From positions 1 to 64,000 of the forward strand of contig CAYHVK010000017.1 in assembly GCA_964360255.1 (NCBI GenBank): a stretch of DNA of 64,000 nucleotides, given 5' to 3'. The translations under genes and the position numbers were made by a program. The notes under the pieces were generated by a model. The model was not told the origin of the DNA. It saw only the letters and a program-made list of their open reading frames with translations, and ran no database searches. The DNA is from CAYHVK01 sp964360255 (GTDB lineage: Bacteria > Bdellovibrionota > Bdellovibrionia > Bdellovibrionales > UBA1609). Below are positions 1 through 7,898 of the stretch, one piece after another (within the stretch, counting starts at the first letter, position 1; each line of letters begins with the position of its first letter).

Positions 1-2
1 AT

Positions 3-78
3 TGGATGGGGTACCAGGACTCGAACCTGGGAATGTTAGAATCAAAATCTAATGCCTTACCAACTTGGCGATACCCCA
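3..78 (-). tRNA. tRNA-Gln (anticodon TTG)
   Basis: Read on the minus strand, the segment folds as a complete tRNA. The 7-bp acceptor stem is TGGGGTA with TACCCCA, the T-arm is GGTTCGAGTCC, and the 5-bp anticodon stem closes the loop TTTTGAT, giving anticodon TTG (reads CAA, Gln). The 3' CCA is encoded. The acceptor stem is the same as in enterobacterial tRNA-Gln. The discriminator base is T rather than the G usual in E. coli tRNA-Gln, a small oddity. Confidence 0.95.
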
Positions 79-224
79 ATTATGTCTGTCAGAACGAATC
101 TAGTCAGACTTAGCAACTAAATCAAGCATAACGTGTCAATTTGAGACAGCAGGCTAAAGTCGAGTCTTGTAAGTACCGATAACAAGGTTAGTCATGTTGG
201 AAATGCTCATCTAAGGAGTCAGCT

Positions 225-536
225 ATGAAGATCACCGAAGTTAACGTCTTCCCAGTCAATGAAGATCGCCTAAAAGCCTATGTTTCTATAACCATTGATG
301 ATTGCTTTGTAGTCCGCGACCTAAAGGTCATTCGCGGTAATACGGGGCTCTTCGTGGCTATGCCGTCTAAGAAAAGAAAAGATGGGCAGTTTAAAGATGT
401 GGCCCACCCCCTTAACGTTGAAACCCGCACCGAGATTGAGAAAGCGGTTTTCGAAGCCTATGAGAACGCGGTTAAGTCTATGGGTGACAGCCTTCAAGCC
501 TTGAAAACAGGCGAAGATGATGGCGGCGGCTATTAA
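225..536 (+). CDS. spoVG: SpoVG family RNA/DNA-binding regulator
   Basis: This 103-residue protein matches SpoVG over its whole length. It has the start MKITEVNVFPV, the central FVVRDLKVIRG and GLFVAMPSKK segments, and the DVAHPLN stretch before the C-terminal helix. SpoVG proteins are small site-specific nucleic-acid-binding regulators; they are named for Bacillus sporulation but also occur in spirochaetes and Bdellovibrio-like bacteria that do not sporulate. The ATG is preceded by AAGGAG at good spacing. The gene stands alone, with a tRNA upstream on the other strand and an intrinsic terminator 60 bases downstream. Its targets here cannot be read from the sequence. The acidic, Gly-rich C-terminus is typical of the family. 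Confidence 0.95.
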   Translation: MKITEVNVFPVNEDRLKAYVSITIDDCFVVRDLKVIRGNTGLFVAMPSKKRKDGQFKDVAHPLNVETRTEIEKAVFEAYENAVKSMGDSLQALKTGEDDGGGY

Positions 537-597
537 TTTAATTTGAATTTTTTTACGTACGCATGGGCCCTGCAACCGCCATTCGTATGCTCTGCAC

Positions 598-625
598 CCC
601 CGAGCCTTAAAACTCGGGGTTTTTT
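598..625 (+). terminator. Intrinsic terminator of spoVG
   Basis: A perfect 7-bp GC-rich stem, CCCCGAG (598-604) with CTCGGGG (613-619), encloses an 8-base loop and is followed at once by six Ts. It lies about 60 bases after the spoVG stop and ends before the convergent XRE gene. Confidence 0.9.
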
Positions 626-631
626 ATTGCC

Positions 632-916
632 TTACACAGAGATCAGAATTTTAACCCGTGGCTCTAGAATCACTAAGTAATTAAAAAGCTGAGTCATTGA
701 TAACTCCTCCACTCGTTGATTAAACACCCGGCTTATACAAGCCTGTGAAGTGCCAATGTAGCGAGACAAATCTTTTTGTGACCAATTACCACGATGAGCG
801 GCGCGCGCAATGGCTTGGCAAGCTTGTCTTTTTATTTGTTTTAAAACTTCGTCTTCGCCGAATCCATTGGGGATATACTTTTTCTTTCCGTGATTTTGCC
901 AGTATCTTGCGTTCAT
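632..916 (-). CDS. XRE-family helix-turn-helix regulator (HigA/HTH_37-like)
   Basis: A 94-residue protein with one helix-turn-helix at about residues 44-80, containing WSQKDLSRYIGTSQACISRV, followed by the short helical tail FNYLVILEPRVKILI. This layout is that of the small XRE regulators that act as antitoxins in HigBA-type modules (HTH_37 group). No toxin-like ORF lies on either side, so it is either an orphan antitoxin or a stand-alone repressor. The ATG has an AGGAGG four bases upstream. The leader carries a large imperfect inverted repeat (942-1046). DNA-binding fold is confident; role is not known. Confidence 0.7.
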   Translation of the reverse strand: MNARYWQNHGKKKYIPNGFGEDEVLKQIKRQACQAIARAAHRGNWSQKDLSRYIGTSQACISRVFNQRVEELSMTQLFNYLVILEPRVKILISV

Positions 917-941
917 GGGCCTCCTGAATGTGTGTTCAAAT

Positions 942-1046
942 CTAAGTTGCCCAACTCAGCAAAATGAAGGCCAGCTCCTAATAGAATTAAAATGGAAACG
1001 AATGGACGGGCCGTACACCCCGGTTTTGCTCAACCGGGCAACTTAG
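942..1046. repeat. Long imperfect inverted repeat with a competing local hairpin
   Basis: Bases 942-964 and 1024-1046 are complementary at 18 of 23 positions: an 11-bp arm (ctaagttgccc / gggcaacttag) and a 7-bp arm (agcaaaa / ttttgct), separated by a 5-base mismatch. The right arm also takes part in a separate perfect hairpin, CCCGGTT (1019-1025) with AACCGGG (1032-1038), so the two folds exclude each other. The element lies just upstream of the ribosome-binding site of the minus-strand XRE gene. It could be a structured leader, an operator or the scar of a small element. No known RNA family was recognised. Confidence 0.6.
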
Positions 1047-1169
1047 GTCTTAGCGGTATGTGGGTGGCGGCGCTATGTGTATGCAAATAGGCATGAGTAT
1101 GAATGTAAATCAGCCATAAGCATTATGGGCAGGAGGTTTACAGTAGGCCGACTTCGTATTTTCTCGGGA

Positions 1170-2459
1170 CTAGCCGATCTCAATAATATCACTAAAAGCC
1201 ACTTTGCCGGCGGCGGCGATGCATTCCATTTTCCAGACAGGGTCGCCGTCCAAGTTTTGCTCAAGCACGATAAAGTTTTCCTTTAAATAGCCGTGCATTT
1301 GCGGGTTCGGATTATCATAATATTTTGATTTTTTCGTTGAGTGCATGCAGCTCGAAATAATTTCGACTGTATCGTAGCCAACAGCACTGCGATCAACAGA
1401 TGAAACTTCACTGTAATGTAAATCTCCACCGACGAAAAGAGCTGGGGCACGCCAAGTACTGACTTTGTTAAAAAAGTATTCCATCTCTTCAGGAGCATTC
1501 ACTTCATAAGAGGCTGTCTTCTCTAAGCGTCCGAAAAACGGTGAGCCGCTCAAAATTAAAGTTGGCTTCGGTCGATCATAAACCACTTGTGACATCCAAT
1601 CGATTTGCTCAATGCCGAAGAAGCCTTTTTGGCCAGCCGTGTTGGTGAGGCCACGGTAATAACGGCCATCGAAGAAGACAAAGTTCTGACCGAAAGCTTG
1701 AAAATATTTTGAGTTGGCATAACCCTGAAGATAAGTTTGATCTCCCTCAGTGGGCTCTTGGGCAAAAAATGCTTGAAAGTAGTGATAGGCGTAGTCTTTG
1801 TGTTTGTAGTCGCCGCCTTTATTGTTCTTGCCGAAATCATGGTCATCCCAAATAGCGATAACGGGCTTTAAATTCTTCCAGCGATAGAAGGGTACATTCT
1901 TGCGGGTCTCAACGTACCGTGACCATAAATAGCCAGGGCCGTGAAGAATTAAAAGATCGCCGTAAACCGAATCGCCGATAAAAAATAAGTAATCTACATC
2001 AGTGGCCTGGGCTGCTTTCCACGAATTCTTTTTGTCGCCGAACATATCGTTCATGCACGACATGATTCCAATGCGCGCGCCTTTTTTATTTAAGTCCACA
2101 GTTTTTAAAAACCGCTCATCGAGAATTTTATTCTTTTTATCTTTTACTTGAAGTTTATACTCGTGACCGAGCTCAAGACCTGAGAATTTAATTTTATCCA
2201 CGCGCGTGCCCGAGCCATCGCGAATCACGGGGCGAACAGAAGTGGGTTCAACCAATCGGTTTGTGGCTTTGTCGGTGAGTGAGTAAAACACGACCGCTTT
2301 TTTATCTACGTCCACCGTCAACTGGGTCGTTGTTTCTGTTGTTAGGCCTTGAAGAATACTGAGGCCGGTTTGTTCAGCTTCAGCGGCGAAAGCATCGTTA
2401 CCAGAAAAGCTCGATGCAGCAAGGGCTCCGGCCCCTAAGAGGAAATCTCGTCTATCCAT
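1170..2459 (-). CDS. PhoD-like metallophosphatase, Tat-exported
   Basis: A 429-residue protein beginning MDRRDFLLGAGALAASS, a twin-arginine signal peptide ending near AFA at residue 25. It has a PhoD-type N-terminal domain (about 30-120) and then a metallophosphatase core: GIMSCMND, FIGDSVYGD, the IWDDHDFGKNN metal-binding motif, SGSPFF and GGDLHYSE. PhoD-family enzymes are Ca/Fe-dependent phosphomonoesterases or phosphodiesterases that fold in the cytoplasm and are exported by Tat, so the site of action should be periplasmic. The start has AAGGA nine bases upstream. The gene is monocistronic. The natural substrate is not known; phosphate scavenging or prey-derived phosphoesters are possible. 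Confidence 0.88.
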   Translation of the reverse strand: MDRRDFLLGAGALAASSFSGNDAFAAEAEQTGLSILQGLTTETTTQLTVDVDKKAVVFYSLTDKATNRLVEPTSVRPVIRDGSGTRVDKIKFSGLELGHEYKLQVKDKKNKILDERFLKTVDLNKKGARIGIMSCMNDMFGDKKNSWKAAQATDVDYLFFIGDSVYGDLLILHGPGYLWSRYVETRKNVPFYRWKNLKPVIAIWDDHDFGKNNKGGDYKHKDYAYHYFQAFFAQEPTEGDQTYLQGYANSKYFQAFGQNFVFFDGRYYRGLTNTAGQKGFFGIEQIDWMSQVVYDRPKPTLILSGSPFFGRLEKTASYEVNAPEEMEYFFNKVSTWRAPALFVGGDLHYSEVSSVDRSAVGYDTVEIISSCMHSTKKSKYYDNPNPQMHGYLKENFIVLEQNLDGDPVWKMECIAAAGKVAFSDIIEIG

Positions 2460-2672
2460 TAAAACATCCTTGTCTTAATTCGTTGTCTTGATTTTTATTT
2501 TTAATCTGATTCTTATTTTAAAGAGCTTCGGTGCATTTACCTAGCGACTCACTGATGAAATGAACGTTAGTCGGGTGGGCCTAGGCTAGGGATTATTGAA
2601 ATGAATTAGGATTGAAATAGAGCTGATACATTTTTTAAGAAGTGAAATAAGTTTCAGTGATGGCAGATATAA

Positions 2673-3191
2673 CTACTGAACCCAGTCTAGGTAGAGGGAG
2701 TAGCCCACCACAGACCAAGCAAGAAGACCCAGAATATTAAATGCAATGGCGAGATTGAGGTCCGATTTTTTTGAATGCTTCAGAAGTTTTGGGTCTGCAT
2801 AAATCTGAGTTAAGAGTTTGATCGAGTAGAGGTTCAGCACCACTGGCACTATCAGCGTTCCGAAAATAGCTGAACGTAAAGCGCGCTTGCTCAATTCATC
2901 ACGAGTCACTTCATCATTGGAATAGCGAAGCTCTTCAGGAAGATTTTCTAAATCGGTAGGAGTGAGTGTGGGATTCGAGTTGTACTCGAGCAAAAGTTCA
3001 CGGGCCAGCTCAAGCTGTGTGGTCGGCACCTGCAACATTGTATAACCGCCCATAGCAGGGGTCATATGATGCAAGTTGCGCATTGAATGTTCATTTGGAA
3101 TGAGGACATCAATTTCATGCGCTTCTAAAAAAGAACGAAGCGCATAAGCCTCTACTAACTGATTTACACGTGTTAACTCAACCCAATTCAT
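2673..3191 (-). CDS. DUF2007-domain membrane protein
   Basis: A 172-residue protein. Residues 1-70 are a DUF2007 (putative signal-transducing) domain: VELTRVNQLVEAYALRSFLE, a typical ferredoxin-like small fold, and MGGYTMLQVP. It is followed by two hydrophobic segments, around 107-130 and 145-168. The start lies 15 bases after the htrA stop, so it is the last gene of the minus-strand operon HtpX-like/DUF1844/htrA. DUF2007 function is poorly defined; a regulatory or substrate-binding role at the inner membrane beside HtrA is inference. Confidence 0.75.
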   Translation of the reverse strand: MNWVELTRVNQLVEAYALRSFLEAHEIDVLIPNEHSMRNLHHMTPAMGGYTMLQVPTTQLELARELLLEYNSNPTLTPTDLENLPEELRYSNDEVTRDELSKRALRSAIFGTLIVPVVLNLYSIKLLTQIYADPKLLKHSKKSDLNLAIAFNILGLLAWSVVGYSLYLDWVQ

Positions 3192-3206
3192 GGGCTGATA
3201 TTAAGA

Positions 3207-4745
3207 CTATTTCGGCTCTATGTAAATCAAGATTGGAAGCTCGCCTCTGAACACGCGAATTGAATTCACTTGGTTCGGTTTGAGTTGCTCAAGCACTTGT
3301 TTCTCATTGGCTGTTTTCACACGATTCACATCGACAATAATATCACCCTGGCGAAGGCCGGCGCGACCGGCCGGACTCTTCGGAGTCACTTCAGTGATCA
3401 CCGGTGCTGGGCGATTGATATTAAGCCCCATGCGACCCGCTTCATCGCGAGAGAGCATTGAGACTTTAAACCCTAAACCATTCGGCGCCGCTTTCGCGTT
3501 CGGAAATCCCGGTGGTTTTTCTTTTGGTTTCATCGCCATTTCGTTCGGAATCGAGCGAAGAGCAATTTGTGTCGTTTGTTTTTTGCCATCGCGGTAGTAT
3601 TCCACTGCTGGGCTGGCGCCAACGCCTGAATCTTCAATAGCACGACGAAGATCTGAATCATCCTTCACTTCGCGCGAGCCAAACTTCACAATAAAATCAT
3701 ACTCTTTCAGGCCCGCTTTATCGGCTGGTGAGCCTTCAAGAACGCTGACAATTAAGGCGCCTTCTTCGACCGGCAGCTTCAGTTCGCTTAAAGCGCGGGG
3801 AGGCAATGGCTCTGGGTAAAGTGTGACGCCGAGATAGGCGCGCTTTATCTGACCTTCTTTTTCAAGCGCCGGTAAAATTGATTTCACTTCATCAATTGGG
3901 ATAGCAAAGCCAATACCTTGCGCGCGAGCGTCGATAGCTGTGTTTACAGCAATCACTTCACCACGTAAATTCACAAGTGGCCCACCTGAGTTGCCCGGGT
4001 TGATGCTGGCGTCTGTTTGAATAAACGGAAAGCGATTGATCTCGTTAATCTCACGGCCAATGGCCGATACAATTCCTTTTGTCATGGAGTGCCCATGGCC
4101 GAACGGGTTACCAAACGCGGCCACCCACTCTCCGACCTCAAGATCTTTTGATGAACCTAAGCGGGCAAACGGCAGATCTTTCTTTGGCTCAATTTTAATT
4201 AAGGCGATATCGGTACGGCTATCGCGTCCAATGATTTTGGCTTCGTAAAGAGTTTTATCGCCTTCAGAAAGCTGAACTTGAATCACGTCCGCTTGTTCAA
4301 CCACGTGGTTATTGGTGAGAATTAAACCATCTTTACGAATGATAAAACCAGTTCCTAATGATTGTTGGGGTCGCGGTGGCCGCTGCTGAATTCCCTGGCG
4401 CTCCTGCATATACTGCTCGAACATTTCAAAAAACGGATCGCGTGGTCCCCCCGGAAAGCCCGGGCGACTGCCGAAGCGCTGCATACGCGGCATGGTTGAG
4501 GTCGAAATATTTACCACCACTGGGTTGATGAGTTTTGCGAGCTCAATAAATGTTTTCGGTTGAATTTCGCCCGCAGAAATTTTCGGCGTGATTTGGGCTT
4601 CAGCTTCTGATGGAGAAATCGCTGACGAGAAATTAGGCATGTGCTTAGCGATAGAATCTGGCGTCGAACTAAGGCCGAAGTTAATGGCTAATGCCAATGC
4701 AGCGGCTAAACCAAAAAAATGAATTTTAGTTTTATGTTTTTTCAT
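3207..4745 (-). CDS. htrA: HtrA/DegP-family periplasmic serine protease
   Basis: A trypsin-like serine protease with two PDZ domains, about 512 residues from the start chosen here. That start (MKKHKTK, with AGAGG eight bases upstream and a clean signal peptide) is preferred to one 36 bases further up. The catalytic triad is visible: His147 in NNHVV, Asp179 in TDIALIK and Ser253 in GNSGGP. PDZ1 spans about 305-400 and PDZ2 about 425-510. The family degrades or refolds misfolded envelope proteins. It sits between DUF1844 (19 bases upstream) and DUF2007 (15 bases downstream). A Pro/Gln/Arg-rich loop at about 105-130 corresponds to the LA loop. Confidence 0.95.
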   Translation of the reverse strand: MKKHKTKIHFFGLAAALALAINFGLSSTPDSIAKHMPNFSSAISPSEAEAQITPKISAGEIQPKTFIELAKLINPVVVNISTSTMPRMQRFGSRPGFPGGPRDPFFEMFEQYMQERQGIQQRPPRPQQSLGTGFIIRKDGLILTNNHVVEQADVIQVQLSEGDKTLYEAKIIGRDSRTDIALIKIEPKKDLPFARLGSSKDLEVGEWVAAFGNPFGHGHSMTKGIVSAIGREINEINRFPFIQTDASINPGNSGGPLVNLRGEVIAVNTAIDARAQGIGFAIPIDEVKSILPALEKEGQIKRAYLGVTLYPEPLPPRALSELKLPVEEGALIVSVLEGSPADKAGLKEYDFIVKFGSREVKDDSDLRRAIEDSGVGASPAVEYYRDGKKQTTQIALRSIPNEMAMKPKEKPPGFPNAKAAPNGLGFKVSMLSRDEAGRMGLNINRPAPVITEVTPKSPAGRAGLRQGDIIVDVNRVKTANEKQVLEQLKPNQVNSIRVFRGELPILIYIEPK

Positions 4746-4764
4746 TTGAACAACCTCTTTAAAG

Positions 4765-5013
4765 TTATTTTGCTTGGACAAATTTCAATTGCAGATCGGT
4801 TATAATTGCATTCAGGTAGTTCTCTTCATGAGTTGAGAGATTCCCTTTAGTTTTTTCTTTAAGTATGATGAGCAAGTCAATATTGTAGCGAGCGATATCT
4901 AAGTTCTTTTCAAACTTATCTGTTTGCGGATTTTTTTCTAATCCTAGAGATAAGATCACGCTCGATGCGATTGAGATAATAAGTGTATTAAAATCAGCTT
5001 CTAATTTTGACAT
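4765..5013 (-). CDS. DUF1844 family protein
   Basis: An 82-residue soluble protein matching DUF1844: LIISIASSVILSLGLEKNP, then a short NLDIARYNIDLLIIL helix and EKTKGNLSTHEENYLN before a final helix. The family is widespread in deltaproteobacteria and relatives but has no defined function. It is the second gene of the HtpX-like/DUF1844/htrA/DUF2007 operon, with about 30 bases before it and 19 after. The hydrophobic stretch is too short and amphipathic for a clear membrane anchor. Confidence 0.8.
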   Translation of the reverse strand: MSKLEADFNTLIISIASSVILSLGLEKNPQTDKFEKNLDIARYNIDLLIILKEKTKGNLSTHEENYLNAIITDLQLKFVQAK

Positions 5014-5045
5014 AGGGCCAATTTATAGCACTGGATTGGCATAAA

Positions 5046-5888
5046 TTAAATTGGATAATAGCCAATTAAAGATGAAACTCTTTTCTCAATGCTAGGTTGG
5101 GCCTGGTAGTGACGCGTCCAGCCTTTAAGTGGTAATGGGTTCACCACAAACATATGAGATGTTGAAAGCGGAGCGGCAAAAGGCCGCGTCGCAGAATAGC
5201 TTTGCAGCTTGTATAAAACTTCTGCCAAAACTTTTCCGTCACCCAGCCAATGAGCGGCCAGAGAATCTGCAGTAATATAAAATTGTGGGCGAATGCAGAG
5301 TCGCAAAATAAAACCCACAAATGGTGAGACCAAGCGCGTGAAGATCTGCGAAAGGGCATAATTGGGATTTTTCTTCTCAACGATCAAAAAACGAAGTCCA
5401 GTGTCTAGGGCTCCGGCAATAAAAAGAAAAATAGAGCAGATAAAACTACCTACGGCAAAAATCAGAATATTAAGAGTTTTAATAGTTGCCATTTGGTAGG
5501 CGATAACGGCTTCAATCTCTTTTTGGTTCAGCTTTTCAAGCAATCCTTCAGTAATTAAAATTGTACCTTTAGTGAGGGAGTGGCCAACCACCAGAGATTG
5601 GGGCGATGGGTCAGGCACGATGACGATTCGTGGTGCCGGAATTTTTGCTTTCTCAGCTAAGCGCTGATTGATTTGGCTGAGCCCCCACGGGTCGCGACCT
5701 TCAAGTACATTCGAGCTAAATAAAGCTAAAATACGACGATCTTCATAGAAATAAACGTAGCAGTTGATACTTAAGGCGAGCATAAGTCCGAAAAGCAAGC
5801 CCTCGCGCTCGAGAAACATATGTCCCAGCACAATAAAGCCTAATGAAATGATGGCGAGGAATGACCAAGCTTTAGTTACGTTTTTCAT
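5046..5888 (-). CDS. M48 (HtpX)-like membrane protein lacking the zinc ligands
   Basis: The layout follows HtpX: two N-terminal membrane segments (about 6-45), the conserved region before the active site (PRIVIVPDPSPQSLVVG, TKGTILITEGLLEKL), two more membrane segments (about 140-200) and an ADSLAAHWLGD block, ending with IEKRVSSLIG. The zinc motif HExxH, expected in AVLAHELGHIK, reads AVIAYQMATIK here, and the third ligand Glu, expected four residues before the Asp of ADSLAA, is Tyr. All three ligands are therefore lost while the scaffold is kept, so it should not be a working metalloprotease. ATG at 5888 is preferred; a GTG at 5927 is possible. First gene of the htrA operon. Confidence 0.75.
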   Translation of the reverse strand: MKNVTKAWSFLAIISLGFIVLGHMFLEREGLLFGLMLALSINCYVYFYEDRRILALFSSNVLEGRDPWGLSQINQRLAEKAKIPAPRIVIVPDPSPQSLVVGHSLTKGTILITEGLLEKLNQKEIEAVIAYQMATIKTLNILIFAVGSFICSIFLFIAGALDTGLRFLIVEKKNPNYALSQIFTRLVSPFVGFILRLCIRPQFYITADSLAAHWLGDGKVLAEVLYKLQSYSATRPFAAPLSTSHMFVVNPLPLKGWTRHYQAQPSIEKRVSSLIGYYPI

Positions 5889-6022
5889 TCTGTATTTTAC
5901 TCTCGAGCGTTTATTATGCGGCGACACCGGGTCTTTTTAAAGAGAATTTAAAAAGAAAAGAGTTTTTGCTTGCTCAAGTGCGTCACATCAACTGAAAATT
6001 AAAGGTCTTGAGGGGGATTAGA

Positions 6023-7012
6023 ATGAGTGTGGATGTTTACGCCTTAAATGAGGCTATTAAAAAAGAAAGTCAGTTTGTTGATCGCACGTTAAACGAAGTT
6101 TCAAAGGTCGTTGTTGGCCAGCGTGAAATGCTTGAAGCGATTTTGATGGGCCTTCTAACTGGTGGTCACGTTTTGCTTGAAGGTGTTCCGGGTCTTGCGA
6201 AGACTCTGACAATTGCTTCAATCTCAAAAGCGATATCACTCGGATTTCAGCGCATTCAGTTTACGCCTGATTTGCTTCCGACAGATTTGATCGGTACGCA
6301 AATGTACGACGCTCGCACCGGAGAATTCCGTGTGAAGAAGGGTCCCATCTTTACGAATATTGTACTCGCCGATGAGATCAACCGGGCACCGGCAAAAGTT
6401 CAATCGGCACTACTTGAAGCCATGGCCGAAAAACAAGTGACCATCGGTGAGACCACTTACAAACTTGAAAGTCCGTTTCTAGTTCTTGCAACTCAGAACC
6501 CGCTTGAGCAAGAAGGTACGTATCCACTCCCTGAAGCTCAGATGGATCGCTTCATGTTTAAAGTTTTGGTGAATTATCCGAAAAAGCATGACGAAATTGA
6601 AATCTTAAATCGTATGGCCACAGATCAGCAGCCGCAGATCACATCACAAATCTCTCACGAAGATCTTATGCGCGCTCGTCAGCGCTGCGATCAAATTTAC
6701 ATCGACGATAAACTTAAAAATTACATTGTTGAAATCGTTATGGCTTCTCGCGAGCCAAAAGAATACGGACTTGCGCAGCTGCAAAGCTTGCTGGCGGTCG
6801 GTGGTTCACCACGGGCGACGATCAGTCTCAGCCGTGCGGCGAAAGCTCACGCTTTCTTACGTGGTCGTGGTTACGTGACAGCCGATGATATTAAAGCCAT
6901 TGCGTATCACGTACTTCGTCACCGTTTAATTCTCACTTATGAAGCTGAAGCTGAAAGCATGACGACTGAAGATGTAATCAAAGAGATATTGAACCAAATC
7001 GACGTGCCGTAA
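6023..7012 (+). CDS. moxR: MoxR family AAA+ ATPase
   Basis: A 329-residue AAA+ ATPase of the MoxR type: Walker A GVPGLAKT, QFTPDLLPTDLIGT, Walker B LADEINRAP, VQSALLEAM and the sensor motif LATQNPLEQEGTYPLPEAQ with DRF. The ATG at 6023 has GAGGGG upstream; a TTG at 6008 is unlikely. MoxR ATPases act as chaperone-like partners of vWA-domain proteins, and here four vWA/Bat-type genes follow directly. It starts the operon that runs to the Slt gene at 15.8 kb; the DUF58 gene begins one base after its stop. Confidence 0.95.
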   Translation: MSVDVYALNEAIKKESQFVDRTLNEVSKVVVGQREMLEAILMGLLTGGHVLLEGVPGLAKTLTIASISKAISLGFQRIQFTPDLLPTDLIGTQMYDARTGEFRVKKGPIFTNIVLADEINRAPAKVQSALLEAMAEKQVTIGETTYKLESPFLVLATQNPLEQEGTYPLPEAQMDRFMFKVLVNYPKKHDEIEILNRMATDQQPQITSQISHEDLMRARQRCDQIYIDDKLKNYIVEIVMASREPKEYGLAQLQSLLAVGGSPRATISLSRAAKAHAFLRGRGYVTADDIKAIAYHVLRHRLILTYEAEAESMTTEDVIKEILNQIDVP

Positions 7013-7013
7013 G

Positions 7014-7898
7014 ATGATTAAAGATACTCTACCACCCGAAATTCTGAAGAAGGTGAAACTTCTTGAGATCTCAACGCGAAAGCTGGTGAAGAATCTCTTC
7101 GCCGGTGAGTATCGTACGGCTATTCGTGGTCAGGGTATGACTTTTGCCGAATTTCGTGAGTATGAACCGGGTGATGATGTTCGTGCTATTTCTTGGCCGC
7201 TCACAGCTCGCACGGGCAAACCTTACATTAAGAAATTTGAAGAAGAGCGCGAGCAAACTTTATTACTTATCGTTGATGTCAGTGGCTCGGGTAATTTCGG
7301 CTCGAAAGAGTATTTAAAGGGCGAAGTGATTGCTCACTTAGCTGCGCTACTTAGTTTCTCGGCTTCAAAAAGTAATGACCCGATAGGTTTATTATTATTC
7401 TCAGATAAAATTGAACACTTCGTGCCGCCGAAAAAGGGCCGTGGTCAAGTCTATCGTCTTTTGCGCGATCTTTATTTTTTTAAGCCGACCTCATCGCGTA
7501 CAAATATTCGCCAGGCACTTGAATATGTTCAAGGCGTGCTCAAGCGTAAAGCGACGATTTTTATTTTCTCAGATTTTATCGATACGCAGTTCGATATCAG
7601 TCTTCGCCAGCTGGGTCGTAAGCACGAGACGACGGCGGTGGTAATAGAAGATCCGGCTGAGCATACGCTCCCTGATATTGGCTTGGTGGATATGCAAGAC
7701 CCTGAGACCGGTGAAATTATGACGGTTGATACTTCATCGCCCATCGTTAAGAAAAGTTTTGCGGCTCATGCCAAGCAGCTGAAAGCCGATCGCGATAACT
7801 TACTTCGTCGCTCAAATGTCGGGCGTATTGATGTGCAGACAGATAAAGATATTGTCGACCCACTTATTGAATTCTTCAGGCGGAGAAATCGTCGATGA
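7014..7898 (+). CDS. DUF58 / vWA-like protein
   Basis: A 294-residue soluble protein. It carries the DUF58 signature GMTFAEFREYEPGDDVRAISWPL split over residues 40-62, then a vWA-like domain with the MIDAS-type motif DVSGS (about residue 90) and FIFSDFID. DUF58 proteins are standard partners of MoxR ATPases. The start is one base after the moxR stop and the end overlaps the next gene by four bases (ATGA), so the three are translationally coupled. The exact target of the MoxR/DUF58 pair is unknown. Confidence 0.9.
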   Translation: MIKDTLPPEILKKVKLLEISTRKLVKNLFAGEYRTAIRGQGMTFAEFREYEPGDDVRAISWPLTARTGKPYIKKFEEEREQTLLLIVDVSGSGNFGSKEYLKGEVIAHLAALLSFSASKSNDPIGLLLFSDKIEHFVPPKKGRGQVYRLLRDLYFFKPTSSRTNIRQALEYVQGVLKRKATIFIFSDFIDTQFDISLRQLGRKHETTAVVIEDPAEHTLPDIGLVDMQDPETGEIMTVDTSSPIVKKSFAAHAKQLKADRDNLLRRSNVGRIDVQTDKDIVDPLIEFFRRRNRR

